This document shows, piece by piece, positions 45,101 to 57,999 of a stretch of DNA of 64,000 bases. The stretch's first letter is position 1. The number at the start of each line of letters is the position of its first letter. The notes under the pieces are model-generated. The model saw only the letters and a list, made by a program, of their open reading frames with translations. It ran no database searches and was not told the DNA's origin. The translations under genes and the position numbers were made by a program. Source of the DNA: Ascaris suum (Eukaryota; Nematoda; Chromadorea; Rhabditida; Ascarididae). The DNA lies in assembly GCA_013433145.1 (NCBI GenBank), contig JACCHR010000029.1:172959-236958 (forward strand). Direction: 5' to 3'.

Positions 45101-48100
45101 AGGCTTAGGCTTAGGCTTAGGCTTAGGCTTAGGCTTAGGCTTAGGCTTAGGCTTAGGCTTAGGCTTAGGCTTAGGCTTAGGCTTAGGCTTAGGCTTAGGC
45201 TTAGGCTTAGGCTTAGGCTTAGGCTTAGGCTTAGGCTTAGGCTTAGGCTTAGGCTTAGGCTTAGGCTTAGGCTTAGGCTTAGGCTTAGGCTTAGGCTTAG
45301 GCTTAGGCTTAGGCTTAGGCTTAGGCTTAGCTTAGGCTTAGGCTTAGGCTTAGGCTTAGGCTTAGGCTTAGGCTTAGGCTTAGGCTTAGGCTTAGGCTTA
45401 GGCTTAGGCTTAGGCTTAGGCTTAGGCTTAGGCTTAGGCTTAGGCTTAGGCTTAGGCTTAGGCTTAGGCTTAGGCTTAGGCTTAGGCTTAGGCTTAGGCT
45501 TAGGCTTAGGCTTAGGCTTAGGCTTAGGCTTAGGCTTAGGCTTAGCTTAGGCTTAGGCTTAGGCTTAGGCTTAGGCTTAGGCTTAGGCTTAGGCTTAGGC
45601 TTAGGCTTAGGCTTAGGCTTAGGCTTAGGCTTAGGCTTAGGCTTAGGCTTAGGCTTAGGCTTAGGCTTAGGCTTAGGCTTAGGCTTAGGCTTAGGCTTAG
45701 GCTTAGGCTTAGGCTTAGGCTTAGGCTTAGGCTTAGGCTTAGGCTTAGGCTTAGGCTTAGGCTTAGGCTTAGGCTTAGGCTTAGGCTTAGGCTTAGGCTT
45801 AGGCTTAGGCTTAGGCTTAGGCTTAGGCTTAGGCTTAGGCTTAGGCTTAGGCTTAGGCTTAGGCTTAGGCTTAGGCTTAGGCTTAGGCTTAGGCTTAGGC
45901 TTAGGCTTTAGGCTTAGGCTTAGGCTTAGGCTTAGGCTTAGGCTTAGGCTTAGGCTTAGGCTTAGGCTTAGGCTTAGGCTTAGGCTTAGGCTTAGGCTTA
46001 GGCTTAGGCTTAGGCTTAGGCTTAGGCTTAGGCTTAGGCTTAGGCTTAGGCTTAGGCTTAGGCTTAGGCTTAGGCTTAGGCTTAGGCTTAGGCTTAGGCT
46101 TAGGCTTAGGCTTAGGCTTAGGCTTAGGCTTAGGCTTAGGCTTAGGCTTAGGCTTAGGCTTAGGCTTAGGCTTAGGCTTAGGCTTAGGCTTAGGCTTAGG
46201 CTTAGGCTTAGGCTTAGGCTTAGGCTTAGGCTTAGGCTTAGGCTTAGGCTTAGGCTTAGGCTTAGGCTTAGGCTTAGGCTTAGGCTTAGGCTTAGGCTTA
46301 GGCTTAGGCTTAGGCTTAGGCTTAGGCTTAGGCTTAGGCTTAGGCTTAGGCTTAGGCTTAGGCTTAGGCTTAGGCTTAGGCTTAGGCTTAGGCTTAGGCT
46401 TAGGCTTAGGCTTAGGCTTAGGCTTAGGCTTAGGCTTAGGCTTAGGCTTAGGCTTAGGCTTAGGCTTAGGCTTAGGCTTAGGCTTAGGCTTAGGCTTAGG
46501 CTTAGGCTTAGGCTTAGGCTTAGGCTTAGGCTTAGGCTTAGGCTTAGGCTTAGGCTTAGGCTTAGGCTTAGGCTTAGGCTTAGGCTTAGGCTTAGGCTTA
46601 GGCTTAGGCTTAGGCTTAGGCTTAGGCTTAGGCTTAGGCTTAGGCTTAGGCTTAGGCTTAGGCTTAGGCTTAGGCTTAGGCTTAGGCTTAGGCTTAGGCT
46701 TAGGCTTAGGCTTAGGCTTAGGCTTAGGCTTAGGCTTAGGCTTAGGCTTAGGCTTAGGCTTAGGCTTAGGCTTAGGCTTAGGCTTAGGCTTAGGCTTAGG
46801 CTTAGGCTTAGGCTTAGGCTTAGGCTTAGGCTTAGGCTTAGGCTTAGGCTTAGGCTTAGGCTTAGGCTTAGGCTTAGGCTTAGGCTTAGGCTTAGGCTTA
46901 GGCTTAGGCTTAGGCTTAGGCTTAGGCTTAGGCTTAGCTTAGGCTTAGGCTTAGGCTTAGGCTTAGGCTTAGGCTTAGGCTTAGGCTTAGGCTTAGGCTT
47001 AGGCTTAGGCTTAGGCTTAGGCTTAGGCTTAGGCTTAGGCTTAGGCTTAGGCTTAGGCTTAGGCTTAGGCTTAGGCTTAGGCTTAGGCTTAGGCTTAGGC
47101 TTAGGCTTAGGCTTAGGCTTAGGCTTAGGCTTAGGCTTAGGCTTAGGCTTAGGCTTAGGCTTAGGCTTAGGCTTAGGCTTAGGCTTAGGCTTAGGCTTAG
47201 GCTTAGGCTTAGGCTTAGCTTAGGCTTAGGCTTAGGCTTAGGCTTAGGCTTAGGCTTAGGCTTAGGCTTAGGCTTAGGCTTAGGCTTAGGCTTAGGCTTA
47301 GGCTTAGGCTTAGGCTTAGGCTTAGGCTTAGGCTTAGGCTTAGGCTTAGGCTTAGGCTTAGGCTTAGGCTTAGGCTTAGGCTTAGGCTTAGGCTTAGGCT
47401 TAGCTTAGGCTTAGGCTTAGGCTTAGGCTTAGGCTTAGGCTTAGGCTTAGGCTTAGGCTTAGGCTTAGGCTTAGGCTTAGGCTTAGGCTTAGGCTTAGGC
47501 TTAGGCTTAGGCTTAGGCTTAGGCTTAGGCTTAGGCTTAGGCTTAGGCTTAGGCTTAGGCTTAGGCTTAGGCTTAGGCTTAGGCTTAGGCTTAGGCTTAG
47601 GCTTAGGCTTAGGCTTAGGCTTAGGCTTAGGCTTAGGCTTAGGCTTAGGCTTAGGCTTAGGCTTAGGCTTAGGCTTAGGCTTAGGCTTAGGCTTAGGCTT
47701 AGGCTTAGGCTTAGGCTTAGGCTTAGGCTTAGGCTTAGGCTTAGGCTTAGGCTTAGGCTTAGGCTTAGGCTTAGGCTTAGGCTTAGGCTTAGGCTTAGGC
47801 TTAGGCTTAGGCTTAGGCTTAGGCTTAGGCTTAGGCTTAGGCTTAGGCTTAGGCTTAGGCTTAGGCTTAGGCTTAGGCTTAGGCTTAGGCTTAGGCTTAG
47901 GCTTAGGCTTAGGCTTAGGCTTAGGCTTAGGCTTAGGCTTAGGCTTAGGCTTAGGCTTAGGCTTAGGCTTAGGCTTAGGCTTAGGCTTAGGCTTAGGCTT
48001 AGGCTTAGGCTTAGGCTTAGGCTTAGGCTTAGGCTTAGGCTTAGGCTTAGGCTTAGGCTTAGGCTTAGGCTTAGGCTTAGGCTTAGGCTTAGGCTTAGGC

Positions 48101-51100
48101 TTAGGCTTAGGCTTAGGCTTAGGCTTAGGCTTAGGCTTAGGCTTAGGCTTAGGCTTAGGCTTAGGCTTAGGCTTAGGCTTAGGCTTAGGCTTAGGCTTAG
48201 GCTTAGGCTTAGGCTTAGGCTTAGGCTTAGGCTTAGGCTTAGGCTTAGGCTTAGGCTTAGGCTTAGGCTTAGGCTTAGGCTTAGGCTTAGGCTTAGGCTT
48301 AGGCTTAGGCTTAGGCTTAGGCTTAGGCTTAGGCTTAGGCTTAGGCTTAGGCTTAGGCTTAGGCTTAGGCTTAGCTTAGGCTTAGGCTTAGGCTTAGGCT
48401 TAGGCTTAGGCTTAGGCTTAGGCTTAGGCTTAGGCTTAGGCTTAGGCTTAGGCTTAGGCTTAGGCTTAGGCTTAGGCTTAGGCTTAGGCTTAGGCTTAGG
48501 CTTAGGCTTAGGCTTAGGCTTAGGCTTAGGCTTAGGCTTAGGCTTAGGCTTAGGCTTAGGCTTAGGCTTAGGCTTAGGCTTAGGCTTAGGCTTAGGCTTA
48601 GGCTTAGGCTTAGGCTTAGGCTTAGGCTTAGGCTTAGGCTTAGGCTTAGGCTTAGGCTTAGGCTTAGGCTTAGGCTTAGGCTTAGGCTTAGGCTTAGGCT
48701 TAGGCTTAGGCTTAGGCTTAGGCTTAGGCTTAGGCTTAGGCTTAGGCTTAGGCTTAGGCTTAGGCTTAGGCTTAGGCTTAGGCTTAGGCTTAGGCTTAGG
48801 CTTAGGCTTAGGCTTAGGCTTAGGCTTAGGCTTAGGCTTAGGCTTAGGCTTAGGCTTAGGCTTAGGCTTAGGCTTAGGCTTAGGCTTAGGCTTAGGCTTA
48901 GGCTTAGGCTTAGGCTTAGGCTTAGGCTTAGGCTTAGGCTTAGGCTTAGGCTTAGGCTTAGGCTTAGGCTTAGGCTTAGGCTTAGGCTTAGGCTTAGGCT
49001 TAGGCTTAGGCTTAGGCTTAGGCTTAGGCTTAGGCTTAGGCTTAGGCTTAGGCTTAGGCTTAGGCTTAGGCTTAGGCTTAGGCTTAGGCTTAGGCTTAGG
49101 CTTAGGCTTAGGCTTAGGCTTAGGCTTAGGCTTAGGCTTAGGCTTAGGCTTAGGCTTAGGCTTAGGCTTAGGCTTAGGCTTAGGCTTAGGCTTAGGCTTA
49201 GGCTTAGGCTTAGGCTTAGGCTTAGGCTTAGGCTTAGGCTTAGGCTTAGGCTTAGGCTTAGGCTTAGGCTTAGGCTTAGGCTTAGGCTTAGGCTTAGGCT
49301 TAGGCTTAGGCTTAGGCTTAGGCTTAGGCTTAGGCTTAGGCTTAGGCTTAGGCTTAGGCTTAGGCTTAGGCTTAGCTTAGGCTTAGGCTTAGGCTTAGGC
49401 TTAGGCTTAGGCTTAGGCTTAGGCTTAGGCTTAGGCTTAGGCTTAGGCTTAGGCTTAGGCTTAGGCTTAGGCTTAGGCTTAGGCTTAGGCTTAGGCTTAG
49501 GCTTAGGCTTAGGCTTAGGCTTAGGCTTAGGCTTAGGCTTAGCTTAGGCTTAGGCTTAGGCTTAGGCTTAGGCTTAGGCTTAGGCTTAGGCTTAGGCTTA
49601 GGCTTAGGCTTAGGCTTAGGCTTAGGCTTAGGCTTAGGCTTAGGCTTAGGCTTAGGCTTAGGCTTAGGCTTAGGCTTAGGCTTAGGCTTAGGCTTAGGCT
49701 TAGGCTTAGGCTTAGGCTTAGGCTTAGGCTTAGGCTTAGGCTTAGGCTTAGGCTTAGGCTTAGGCTTAGGCTTAGGCTTAGGCTTAGGCTTAGGCTTAGG
49801 CTTAGGCTTAGGCTTAGGCTTAGGCTTAGGCTTAGGCTTAGGCTTAGGCTTAGGCTTAGGCTTAGGCTTAGGCTTAGGCTTAGGCTTAGGCTTAGGCTTA
49901 GGCTTAGGCTTAGGCTTAGGCTTAGGCTTAGGCTTAGGCTTAGGCTTAGGCTTAGGCTTAGGCTTGCTTAGGCTTAGGCTTAGGCTTAGGCTTAGGCTTA
50001 GGCTTAGGCTTAGGCTTAGGCTTAGGCTTAGGCTTAGGCTTAGGCTTAGGCTTAGGCTTAGGCTTAGGCTTAGGCTTAGGCTTAGGCTTAGGCTTAGGCT
50101 TAGGCTTAGGCTTAGGCTTAGGCTTAGGCTTAGGCTTAGGCTTAGGCTTAGGCTTAGGCTTAGGCTTAGGCTTAGGCTTAGGCTTAGGCTTAGGCTTAGG
50201 CTTAGGCTTAGGCTTAGGCTTAGGCTTAGGCTTAGGCTTAGGCTTAGGCTTAGGCTTAGGCTTAGGCTTAGGCTTAGGCTTAGGCTTAGGCTTAGGCTTA
50301 GGCTTAGGCTTAGGCTTAGGCTTAGGCTTAGGCTTAGGCTTAGGCTTAGGCTTAGGCTTAGGCTTAGGCTTAGGCTTAGGCTTAGGCTTAGGCTTAGGCT
50401 TAGGCTTAGGCTTAGGCTTAGGCTTAGGCTTAGGCTTAGGCTTAGGCTTAGGCTTAGGCTTAGGCTTAGGCTTAGGCTTAGGCTTAGGCTTAGGCTTAGG
50501 CTTAGGCTTAGGCTTAGGCTTAGGCTTAGGCTTAGGCTTAGGCTTAGGCTTAGGCTTAGGCTTAGGCTTAGGCTTAGGCTTAGGCTTAGGCTTAGGCTTA
50601 GGCTTAGGCTTAGGCTTAGGCTTAGGCTTAGGCTTAGGCTTAGGCTTAGGCTTAGGCTTAGGCTTAGGCTTAGGCTTAGGCTTAGGCTTAGGCTTAGGCT
50701 TAGGCTTAGGCTTAGGCTTAGGCTTAGGCTTAGGCTTAGGCTTAGGCTTAGGCTTAGGCTTAGGCTTAGGCTTAGGCTTAGGCTTAGGCTTAGGCTTAGG
50801 CTTAGGCTTAGGCTTAGGCTTAGGCTTAGGCTTAGGCTTAGGCTTAGGCTTAGGCTTAGGCTTAGGCTTAGGCTTAGGCTTAGGCTTAGGCTTAGGCTTA
50901 GGCTTAGGCTTAGGCTTAGGCTTAGGCTTAGGCTTAGGCTTAGGCTTAGGCTTAGGCTTAGGCTTAGGCTTAGGCTTAGGCTTAGGCTTAGGCTTAGGCT
51001 TAGGCTTAGGCTTAGGCTTAGGCTTAGGCTTAGGCTTAGGCTTAGGCTTAGGCTTAGGCTTAGGCTTAGGCTTAGGCTTAGGCTTAGGCTTAGGCTTAGG

Positions 51101-54100
51101 CTTAGGCTTAGGCTTAGGCTTAGGCTTAGGCTTAGGCTTAGGCTTAGGCTTAGGCTTAGGCTTAGGCTTAGGCTTAGGCTTAGGCTTAGGCTTAGGCTTA
51201 GGCTTAGGCTTAGGCTTAGGCTTAGGCTTAGGCTTAGGCTTAGGCTTAGGCTTAGGCTTAGGCTTAGGCTTAGGCTTAGGCTTAGGCTTAGGCTTAGGCT
51301 TAGGCTTAGGCTTAGGCTTAGGCTTAGGCTTAGGCTTAGGCTTAGGCTTAGGCTTAGGCTTAGGCTTAGGCTTAGGCTTAGGCTTAGGCTTAGGCTTAGG
51401 CTTAGGCTTAGGCTTAGGCTTAGGCTTAGGCTTAGGCTTAGGCTTAGGCTTAGGCTTAGGCTTAGGCTTAGGCTTAGGCTTAGGCTTAGGCTTAGGCTTA
51501 GGCTTAGGCTTAGGCTTAGGCTTAGGCTTAGGCTTAGGCTTAGGCTTAGGCTTAGGCTTAGGCTTAGGCTTAGGCTTAGGCTTAGGCTTAGGCTTAGGCT
51601 TAGGCTTAGGCTTAGCTTAGGCTTAGGCTTAGGCTTAGGCTTAGGCTTAGGCTTAGGCTTAGGCTTAGGCTTAGGCTTAGGCTTAGGCTTAGGCTTAGGC
51701 TTAGGCTTAGGCTTAGGCTTAGGCTTAGGCTTAGGCTTAGGCTTAGGCTTAGGCTTAGGCTTAGGCTTAGGCTTAGGCTTAGGCTTAGGCTTAGGCTTAG
51801 GCTTAGGCTTAGGCTTAGGCTTAGGCTTAGGCTTAGGCTTAGGCTTAGGCTTAGGCTTAGGCTTAGGCTTAGGCTTAGGCTTAGGCTTAGGCTTAGGCTT
51901 AGGCTTAGGCTTAGGCTTAGGCTTAGGCTTAGGCTTAGGCTTAGGCTTAGGCTTAGGCTTAGGCTTAGGCTTAGGCTTAGGCTTAGGCTTAGGCTTAGGC
52001 TTAGGCTTAGGCTTAGGCTTAGGCTTAGGCTTAGGCTTAGGCTTAGGCTTAGGCTTAGGCTTAGGCTTAGGCTTAGGCTTAGGCTTAGGCTTAGGCTTAG
52101 GCTTAGGCTTAGGCTTAGGCTTAGGCTTAGGCTTAGGCTTAGGCTTAGGCTTAGGCTTAGGCTTAGGCTTAGGCTTAGGCTTAGGCTTAGGCTTAGGCTT
52201 AGGCTTAGGCTTAGGCTTAGGCTTAGGCTTAGGCTTAGGCTTAGGCTTAGGCTTAGGCTTAGGCTTAGGCTTAGGCTTAGGCTTAGGCTTAGGCTTAGGC
52301 TTAGGCTTAGGCTTAGGCTTAGGCTTAGGCTTAGGCTTAGGCTTAGGCTTAGGCTTAGGCTTAGGCTTAGGCTTAGGCTTAGGCTTAGGCTTAGGCTTAG
52401 GCTTAGGCTTAGGCTTAGGCTTAGGCTTAGGCTTAGGCTTAGGCTTAGGCTTAGGCTTAGGCTTAGGCTTAGGCTTAGGCTTAGGCTTAGGCTTAGGCTT
52501 AGGCTTAGGCTTAGGCTTAGGCTTAGGCTTAGGCTTAGGCTTAGGCTTAGGCTTAGGCTTAGGCTTAGGCTTAGGCTTAGGCTTAGGCTTAGGCTTAGGC
52601 TTAGGCTTAGGCTTAGGCTTAGGCTTAGGCTTAGGCTTAGCTTAGGCTTAGGCTTAGGCTTAGGCTTAGGCTTAGGCTTAGGCTTAGGCTTAGGCTTAGG
52701 CTTAGGCTTAGGCTTAGGCTTAGGCTTAGGCTTAGGCTTAGGCTTAGGCTTAGGCTTAGGCTTAGGCTTAGGCTTAGGCTTAGGCTTAGGCTTAGGCTTA
52801 GGCTTAGGCTTAGGCTTAGGCTTAGGCTTAGGCTTAGGCTTAGGCTTAGGCTTAGGCTTAGGCTTAGGCTTAGGCTTAGGCTTAGGCTTAGGCTTAGGCT
52901 TAGGCTTAGGCTTAGGCTTAGGCTTAGGCTTAGGCTTAGGCTTAGGCTTAGGCTTAGGCTTAGGCTTAGGCTTAGGCTTAGGCTTAGGCTTAGGCTTAGG
53001 CTTAGGCTTAGGCTTAGGCTTAGGCTTAGGCTTAGGCTTAGGCTTAGGCTTAGGCTTAGGCTTAGGCTTAGGCTTAGGCTTAGGCTTAGGCTTAGGCTTA
53101 GGCTTAGGCTTAGGCTTAGGCTTAGGCTTAGGCTTAGGCTTAGGCTTAGGCTTAGGCTTAGGCTTAGGCTTAGGCTTAGGCTTAGGCTTAGGCTTAGGCT
53201 TAGGCTTAGGCTTAGGCTTAGGCTTAGGCTTAGGCTTAGGCTTAGGCTTAGGCTTAGGCTTAGGCTTAGGCTTAGGCTTAGGCTTAGGCTTAGGCTTAGG
53301 CTTAGGCTTAGGCTTAGGCTTAGGCTTAGCTTAGGCTTAGGCTTAGGCTTAGGCTTAGGCTTAGGCTTAGGCTTAGGCTTAGGCTTAGGCTTAGGCTTAG
53401 GCTTAGGCTTAGGCTTAGGCTTAGGCTTAGGCTTAGGCTTAGGCTTAGGCTTAGGCTTAGGCTTAGGCTTAGGCTTAGGCTTAGGCTTAGGCTTAGGCTT
53501 AGGCTTAGGCTTAGGCTTAGGCTTAGGCTTAGGCTTAGGCTTAGGCTTAGGCTTAGGCTTAGGCTTAGGCTTAGGCTTAGGCTTAGGCTTAGGCTTAGGC
53601 TTAGGCTTAGGCTTAGGCTTAGGCTTAGGCTTAGGCTTAGGCTTAGGCTTAGGCTTAGGCTTAGGCTTAGGCTTAGGCTTAGGCTTAGGCTTAGGCTTAG
53701 GCTTAGGCTTAGGCTTAGGCTTAGGCTTAGGCTTAGGCTTAGGCTTAGGCTTAGGCTTAGGCTTAGGCTTAGGCTTAGGCTTAGGCTTAGGCTTAGGCTT
53801 AGGCTTAGGCTTAGGCTTAGGCTTAGGCTTAGGCTTAGGCTTAGGCTTAGGCTTAGGCTTAGGCTTAGGCTTAGGCTTAGGCTTAGGCTTAGGCTTAGGC
53901 TTAGGCTTAGGCTTAGGCTTAGGCTTAGGCTTAGGCTTAGGCTTAGGCTTAGGCTTAGGCTTAGGCTTAGGCTTAGGCTTAGGCTTAGGCTTAGGCTTAG
54001 GCTTAGGCTTAGGCTTAGGCTTAGGCTTAGGCTTAGGCTTAGGCTTAGGCTTAGGCTTAGGCTTAGGCTTAGGCTTAGGCTTAGGCTTAGGCTTAGGCTT

Positions 54101-57100
54101 AGGCTTAGGCTTAGGCTTAGGCTTAGGCTTAGGCTTAGGCTTAGGCTTAGGCTTAGGCTTAGGCTTAGGCTTAGGCTTAGGCTTAGGCTTAGGCTTAGGC
54201 TTAGGCTTAGGCTTAGGCTTAGGCTTAGGCTTAGGCTTAGGCTTAGGCTTAGGCTTAGGCTTAGGCTTAGGCTTAGGCTTAGGCTTAGGCTTAGGCTTAG
54301 GCTTAGGCTTAGGCTTAGGCTTAGGCTTAGGCTTAGCTTAGGCTTAGGCTTAGGCTTAGGCTTAGGCTTAGGCTTAGGCTTAGGCTTAGGCTTAGGCTTA
54401 GGCTTAGGCTTAGGCTTAGGCTTAGGCTTAGGCTTAGGCTTAGGCTTAGGCTTAGGCTTAGGCTTAGGCTTAGGCTTAGGCTTAGGCTTAGGCTTAGGCT
54501 TAGGCTTAGGCTTAGGCTTAGGCTTAGGCTTAGGCTTAGGCTTAGGCTTAGGCTTAGGCTTAGGCTTAGGCTTAGGCTTAGGCTTAGGCTTAGGCTTAGG
54601 CTTAGGCTTAGGCTTAGGCTTAGGCTTAGGCTTAGGCTTAGGCTTAGGCTTAGGCTTAGGCTTAGGCTTAGGCTTAGGCTTAGGCTTAGGCTTAGGCTTA
54701 GGCTTAGGCTTAGGCTTAGGCTTAGGCTTAGGCTTAGGCTTAGGCTTAGCTTAGGCTTAGGCTTAGGCTTAGGCTTAGGCTTAGGCTTAGGCTTAGGCTT
54801 AGGCTTAGGCTTAGGCTTAGGCTTAGGCTTAGGCTTAGGCTTAGGCTTAGGCTTAGGCTTAGGCTTAGGCTTAGGCTTAGGCTTAGGCTTAGGCTTAGGC
54901 TTAGGCTTAGGCTTAGGCTTAGGCTTAGGCTTAGGCTTAGGCTTAGGCTTAGGCTTAGGCTTAGGCTTAGGCTTAGGCTTAGGCTTAGGCTTAGGCTTAG
55001 GCTTAGGCTTAGGCTTAGGCTTAGGCTTAGGCTTAGGCTTAGGCTTAGGCTTAGGCTTAGGCTTAGGCTTAGCTTAGGCTTAGGCTTAGGCTTAGGCTTA
55101 GGCTTAGGCTTAGGCTTAGGCTTAGGCTTAGGCTTAGGCTTAGGCTTAGGCTTAGGCTTAGGCTTAGCTTAGGCTTAGGCTTAGGCTTAGGCTTAGGCTT
55201 AGGCTTAGGCTTAGGCTTAGGCTTAGGCTTAGGCTTAGCTTAGGCTTAGGCTTAGGCTTAGGCTTAGGCTTAGGCTTAGGCTTAGGCTTAGGCTTAGGCT
55301 TAGGCTTAGGCTTAGGCTTAGGCTTAGGCTTAGGCTTAGGCTTAGGCTTAGGCTTAGGCTTAGGCTTAGGCTTAGGCTTAGGCTTAGGCTTAGGCTTAGG
55401 CTTAGGCTTAGGCTTAGGCTTAGGCTTAGGCTTAGGCTTAGGCTTAGGCTTAGCTTAGGCTTAGGCTTAGGCTTAGGCTTAGGCTTAGGCTTAGGCTTAG
55501 GCTTAGGCTTAGGCTTAGGCTTAGGCTTAGGCTTAGGCTTAGGCTTAGGCTTAGGCTTAGGCTTAGGCTTAGCTTAGGCTTAGGCTTAGGCTTAGGCTTA
55601 GGCTTAGGCTTAGGCTTAGGCTTAGGCTTAGGCTTAGGCTTAGGCTTAGGCTTAGGCTTAGGCTTAGGCTTAGGCTTAGGCTTAGGCTTAGGCTTAGGCT
55701 TAGGCTTAGGCTTAGGCTTAGGCTTAGGCTTAGGCTTAGGCTTAGGCTTAGGCTTAGGCTTAGGCTTAGGCTTAGGCTTAGGCTTAGGCTTAGGCTTAGG
55801 CTTAGGCTTAGGCTTAGGCTTAGGCTTAGGCTTAGGCTTAGGCTTAGGCTTAGGCTTAGGCTTAGGCTTAGGCTTAGGCTTAGGCTTAGGCTTAGGCTTA
55901 GGCTTAGGCTTAGGCTTAGGCTTAGGCTTAGGCTTAGGCTTAGGCTTAGGCTTAGGCTTAGGCTTAGGCTTAGCTTAGGCTTAGGCTTAGGCTTAGGCTT
56001 AGGCTTAGGCTTAGGCTTAGGCTTAGGCTTAGGCTTAGGCTTAGGCTTAGGCTTAGGCTTAGGCTTAGGCTTAGGCTTAGGAGGCTTAGGCTTAGGCTTA
56101 GGCTTAGGCTTAGGCTTAGGCTTAGGCTTAGGCTTAGGCTTAGGCTTAGGCTTAGGCTTAGGCTTAGGCTTAGGCTTAGGCTTAGGCTTAGGCTTAGGCT
56201 TAGGCTTAGGCTTAGGCTTAGGCTTAGGCTTAGGCTTAGGCTTAGGCTTAGGCTTAGGCTTAGGCTTAGGCTTAGGCTTAGGCTTAGGCTTAGGCTTAGG
56301 CTTAGGCTTAGGCTTAGGCTTAGGCTTAGGCTTAGGCTTAGGCTTAGGCTTAGGCTTAGGCTTAGGCTTAGGCTTAGGCTTAGGCTTAGGCTTAGGCTTA
56401 GGCTTAGGCTTAGGCTTAGGCTTAGGCTTAGGCTTAGGCTTAGGCTTAGGCTTAGGCTTAGGCTTAGGCTTAGGCTTAGGCTTAGGCTTAGGCTTAGGCT
56501 TAGGCTTAGGCTTAGGCTTAGGCTTAGGCTTAGGCTTAGGCTTAGGCTTAGGCTTAGGCTTAGGCTTAGGCTTAGGCTTAGGCTTAGGCTTAGGCTTAGG
56601 CTTAGGCTTAGGCTTAGGCTTAGGCTTAGGCTTAGGCTTAGGCTTAGGCTTAGGCTTAGGCTTAGGCTTAGGCTTAGGCTTAGGCTTAGGCTTAGGCTTA
56701 GGCTTAGGCTTAGGCTTAGGCTTAGGCTTAGGCTTAGGCTTAGGCTTAGGCTTAGGCTTAGGCTTAGGCTTAGGCTTAGGCTTAGGCTTAGGCTTAGGCT
56801 TAGGCTTAGGCTTAGGCTTAGGCTTAGGCTTAGGCTTAGGCTTAGGCTTAGCTTAGGCTTAGGCTTAGGCTTAGGCTTAGGCTTAGGCTTAGGCTTAGGC
56901 TTAGGCTTAGGCTTAGGCTTAGGCTTAGGCTTAGGCTTAGGCTTAGGCTTAGGCTTAGGCTTAGGCTTAGGCTTAGGCTTAGGCTTAGGCTTAGGCTTAG
57001 GCTTAGGCTTAGGCTTAGGCTTAGCTTAGGCTTAGGCTTAGGCTTAGGCTTAGGCTTAGGCTTAGGCTTAGGCTTAGGCTTAGGCTTAGGCTTAGGCTTA

Positions 57101-57999
57101 GGCTTAGGCTTAGCTTAGGCTTAGGCTTAGGCTTAGGCTTAGGCTTAGGCTTAGGCTTAGGCTTAGGCTTAGGCTTAGGCTTAGGCTTAGGCTTAGGCTT
57201 AGGCTTAGGCTTAGGCTTAGGCTTAGGCTTAGGCTTAGGCTTAGGCTTAGGCTTAGGCTTAGGCTTAGGCTTAGGCTTAGGCTTAGGCTTAGGCTTAGGC
57301 TTAGGCTTAGGCTTAGGCTTAGGCTTAGGCTTAGGCTTAGGCTTAGGCTTAGGCTTAGGCTTAGGCTTAGGCTTAGGCTTAGGCTTAGGCTTAGGCTTAG
57401 GCTTAGGCTTAGGCTTAGGCTTAGGCTTAGGCTTAGGCTTAGGCTTAGGCTTAGGCTTAGGCTTAGGCTTAGGCTTAGGCTTAGGCTTAGGCTTAGGCTT
57501 AGGCTTAGGCTTAGGCTTAGGCTTAGGCTTAGGCTTAGGCTTAGGCTTAGGCTTAGGCTTAGCTTAGGCTTAGGCTTAGGCTTAGGCTTAGGCTTAGGCT
57601 TAGGCTTAGGCTTAGGCTTAGGCTTAGGCTTAGGCTTAGGCTTAGGCTTAGGCTTAGGCTTAGGCTTAGGCTTAGTTAGGCTTAGGCTTAGGCTTAGGCT
57701 TAGGCTTAGGCTTAGGCTTAGGCTTAGGCTTAGGCTTAGGCTTAGGCTTAGGCTTAGGCTTAGGCTTAGGCTTAGGCTTAGGCTTAGGCTTAGGCTTAGG
57801 CTTAGGCTTAGGCTTAGGCTTAGGCTTAGGCTTAGGCTTAGGCTTAGGCTTAGGCTTAGGCTTAGGCTTAGGCTTAGGCTTAGGCTTAGGCTTAGGCTTA
57901 GGCTTAGCTTAGGCTTAGGCTTAGGCTTAGGCTTAGGCTTAGGCTTAGGCTTAGGCTTAGGCTTAGGCTTAGGCTTAGGCTTAGGCTTAGGCTTAGGCT
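36107..57999 (+). repeat. Sparsely interrupted telomere block
   Basis: Interruptions at 36107 (TTAGC), 40270 (TTA inserted), 41047 and 42320 (TTAGGGC) are followed by an increasing number from 45330 on. Most later ones are TTAGC units lacking one G (for example at about 45330, 45541, 46934, 47400, 48372, 49373, 51613, 52638), with occasional others such as TTAGGCTTTAGGC near 45905 and AGGAGG near 56081. Confidence 0.9.

Noticed and set aside
49964..52645. Open frame of 893 codons of Leu-Arg/Leu-Gly repeats
   Set aside because: Telomere repeat bounded by interruptions at 49965 and 52640.
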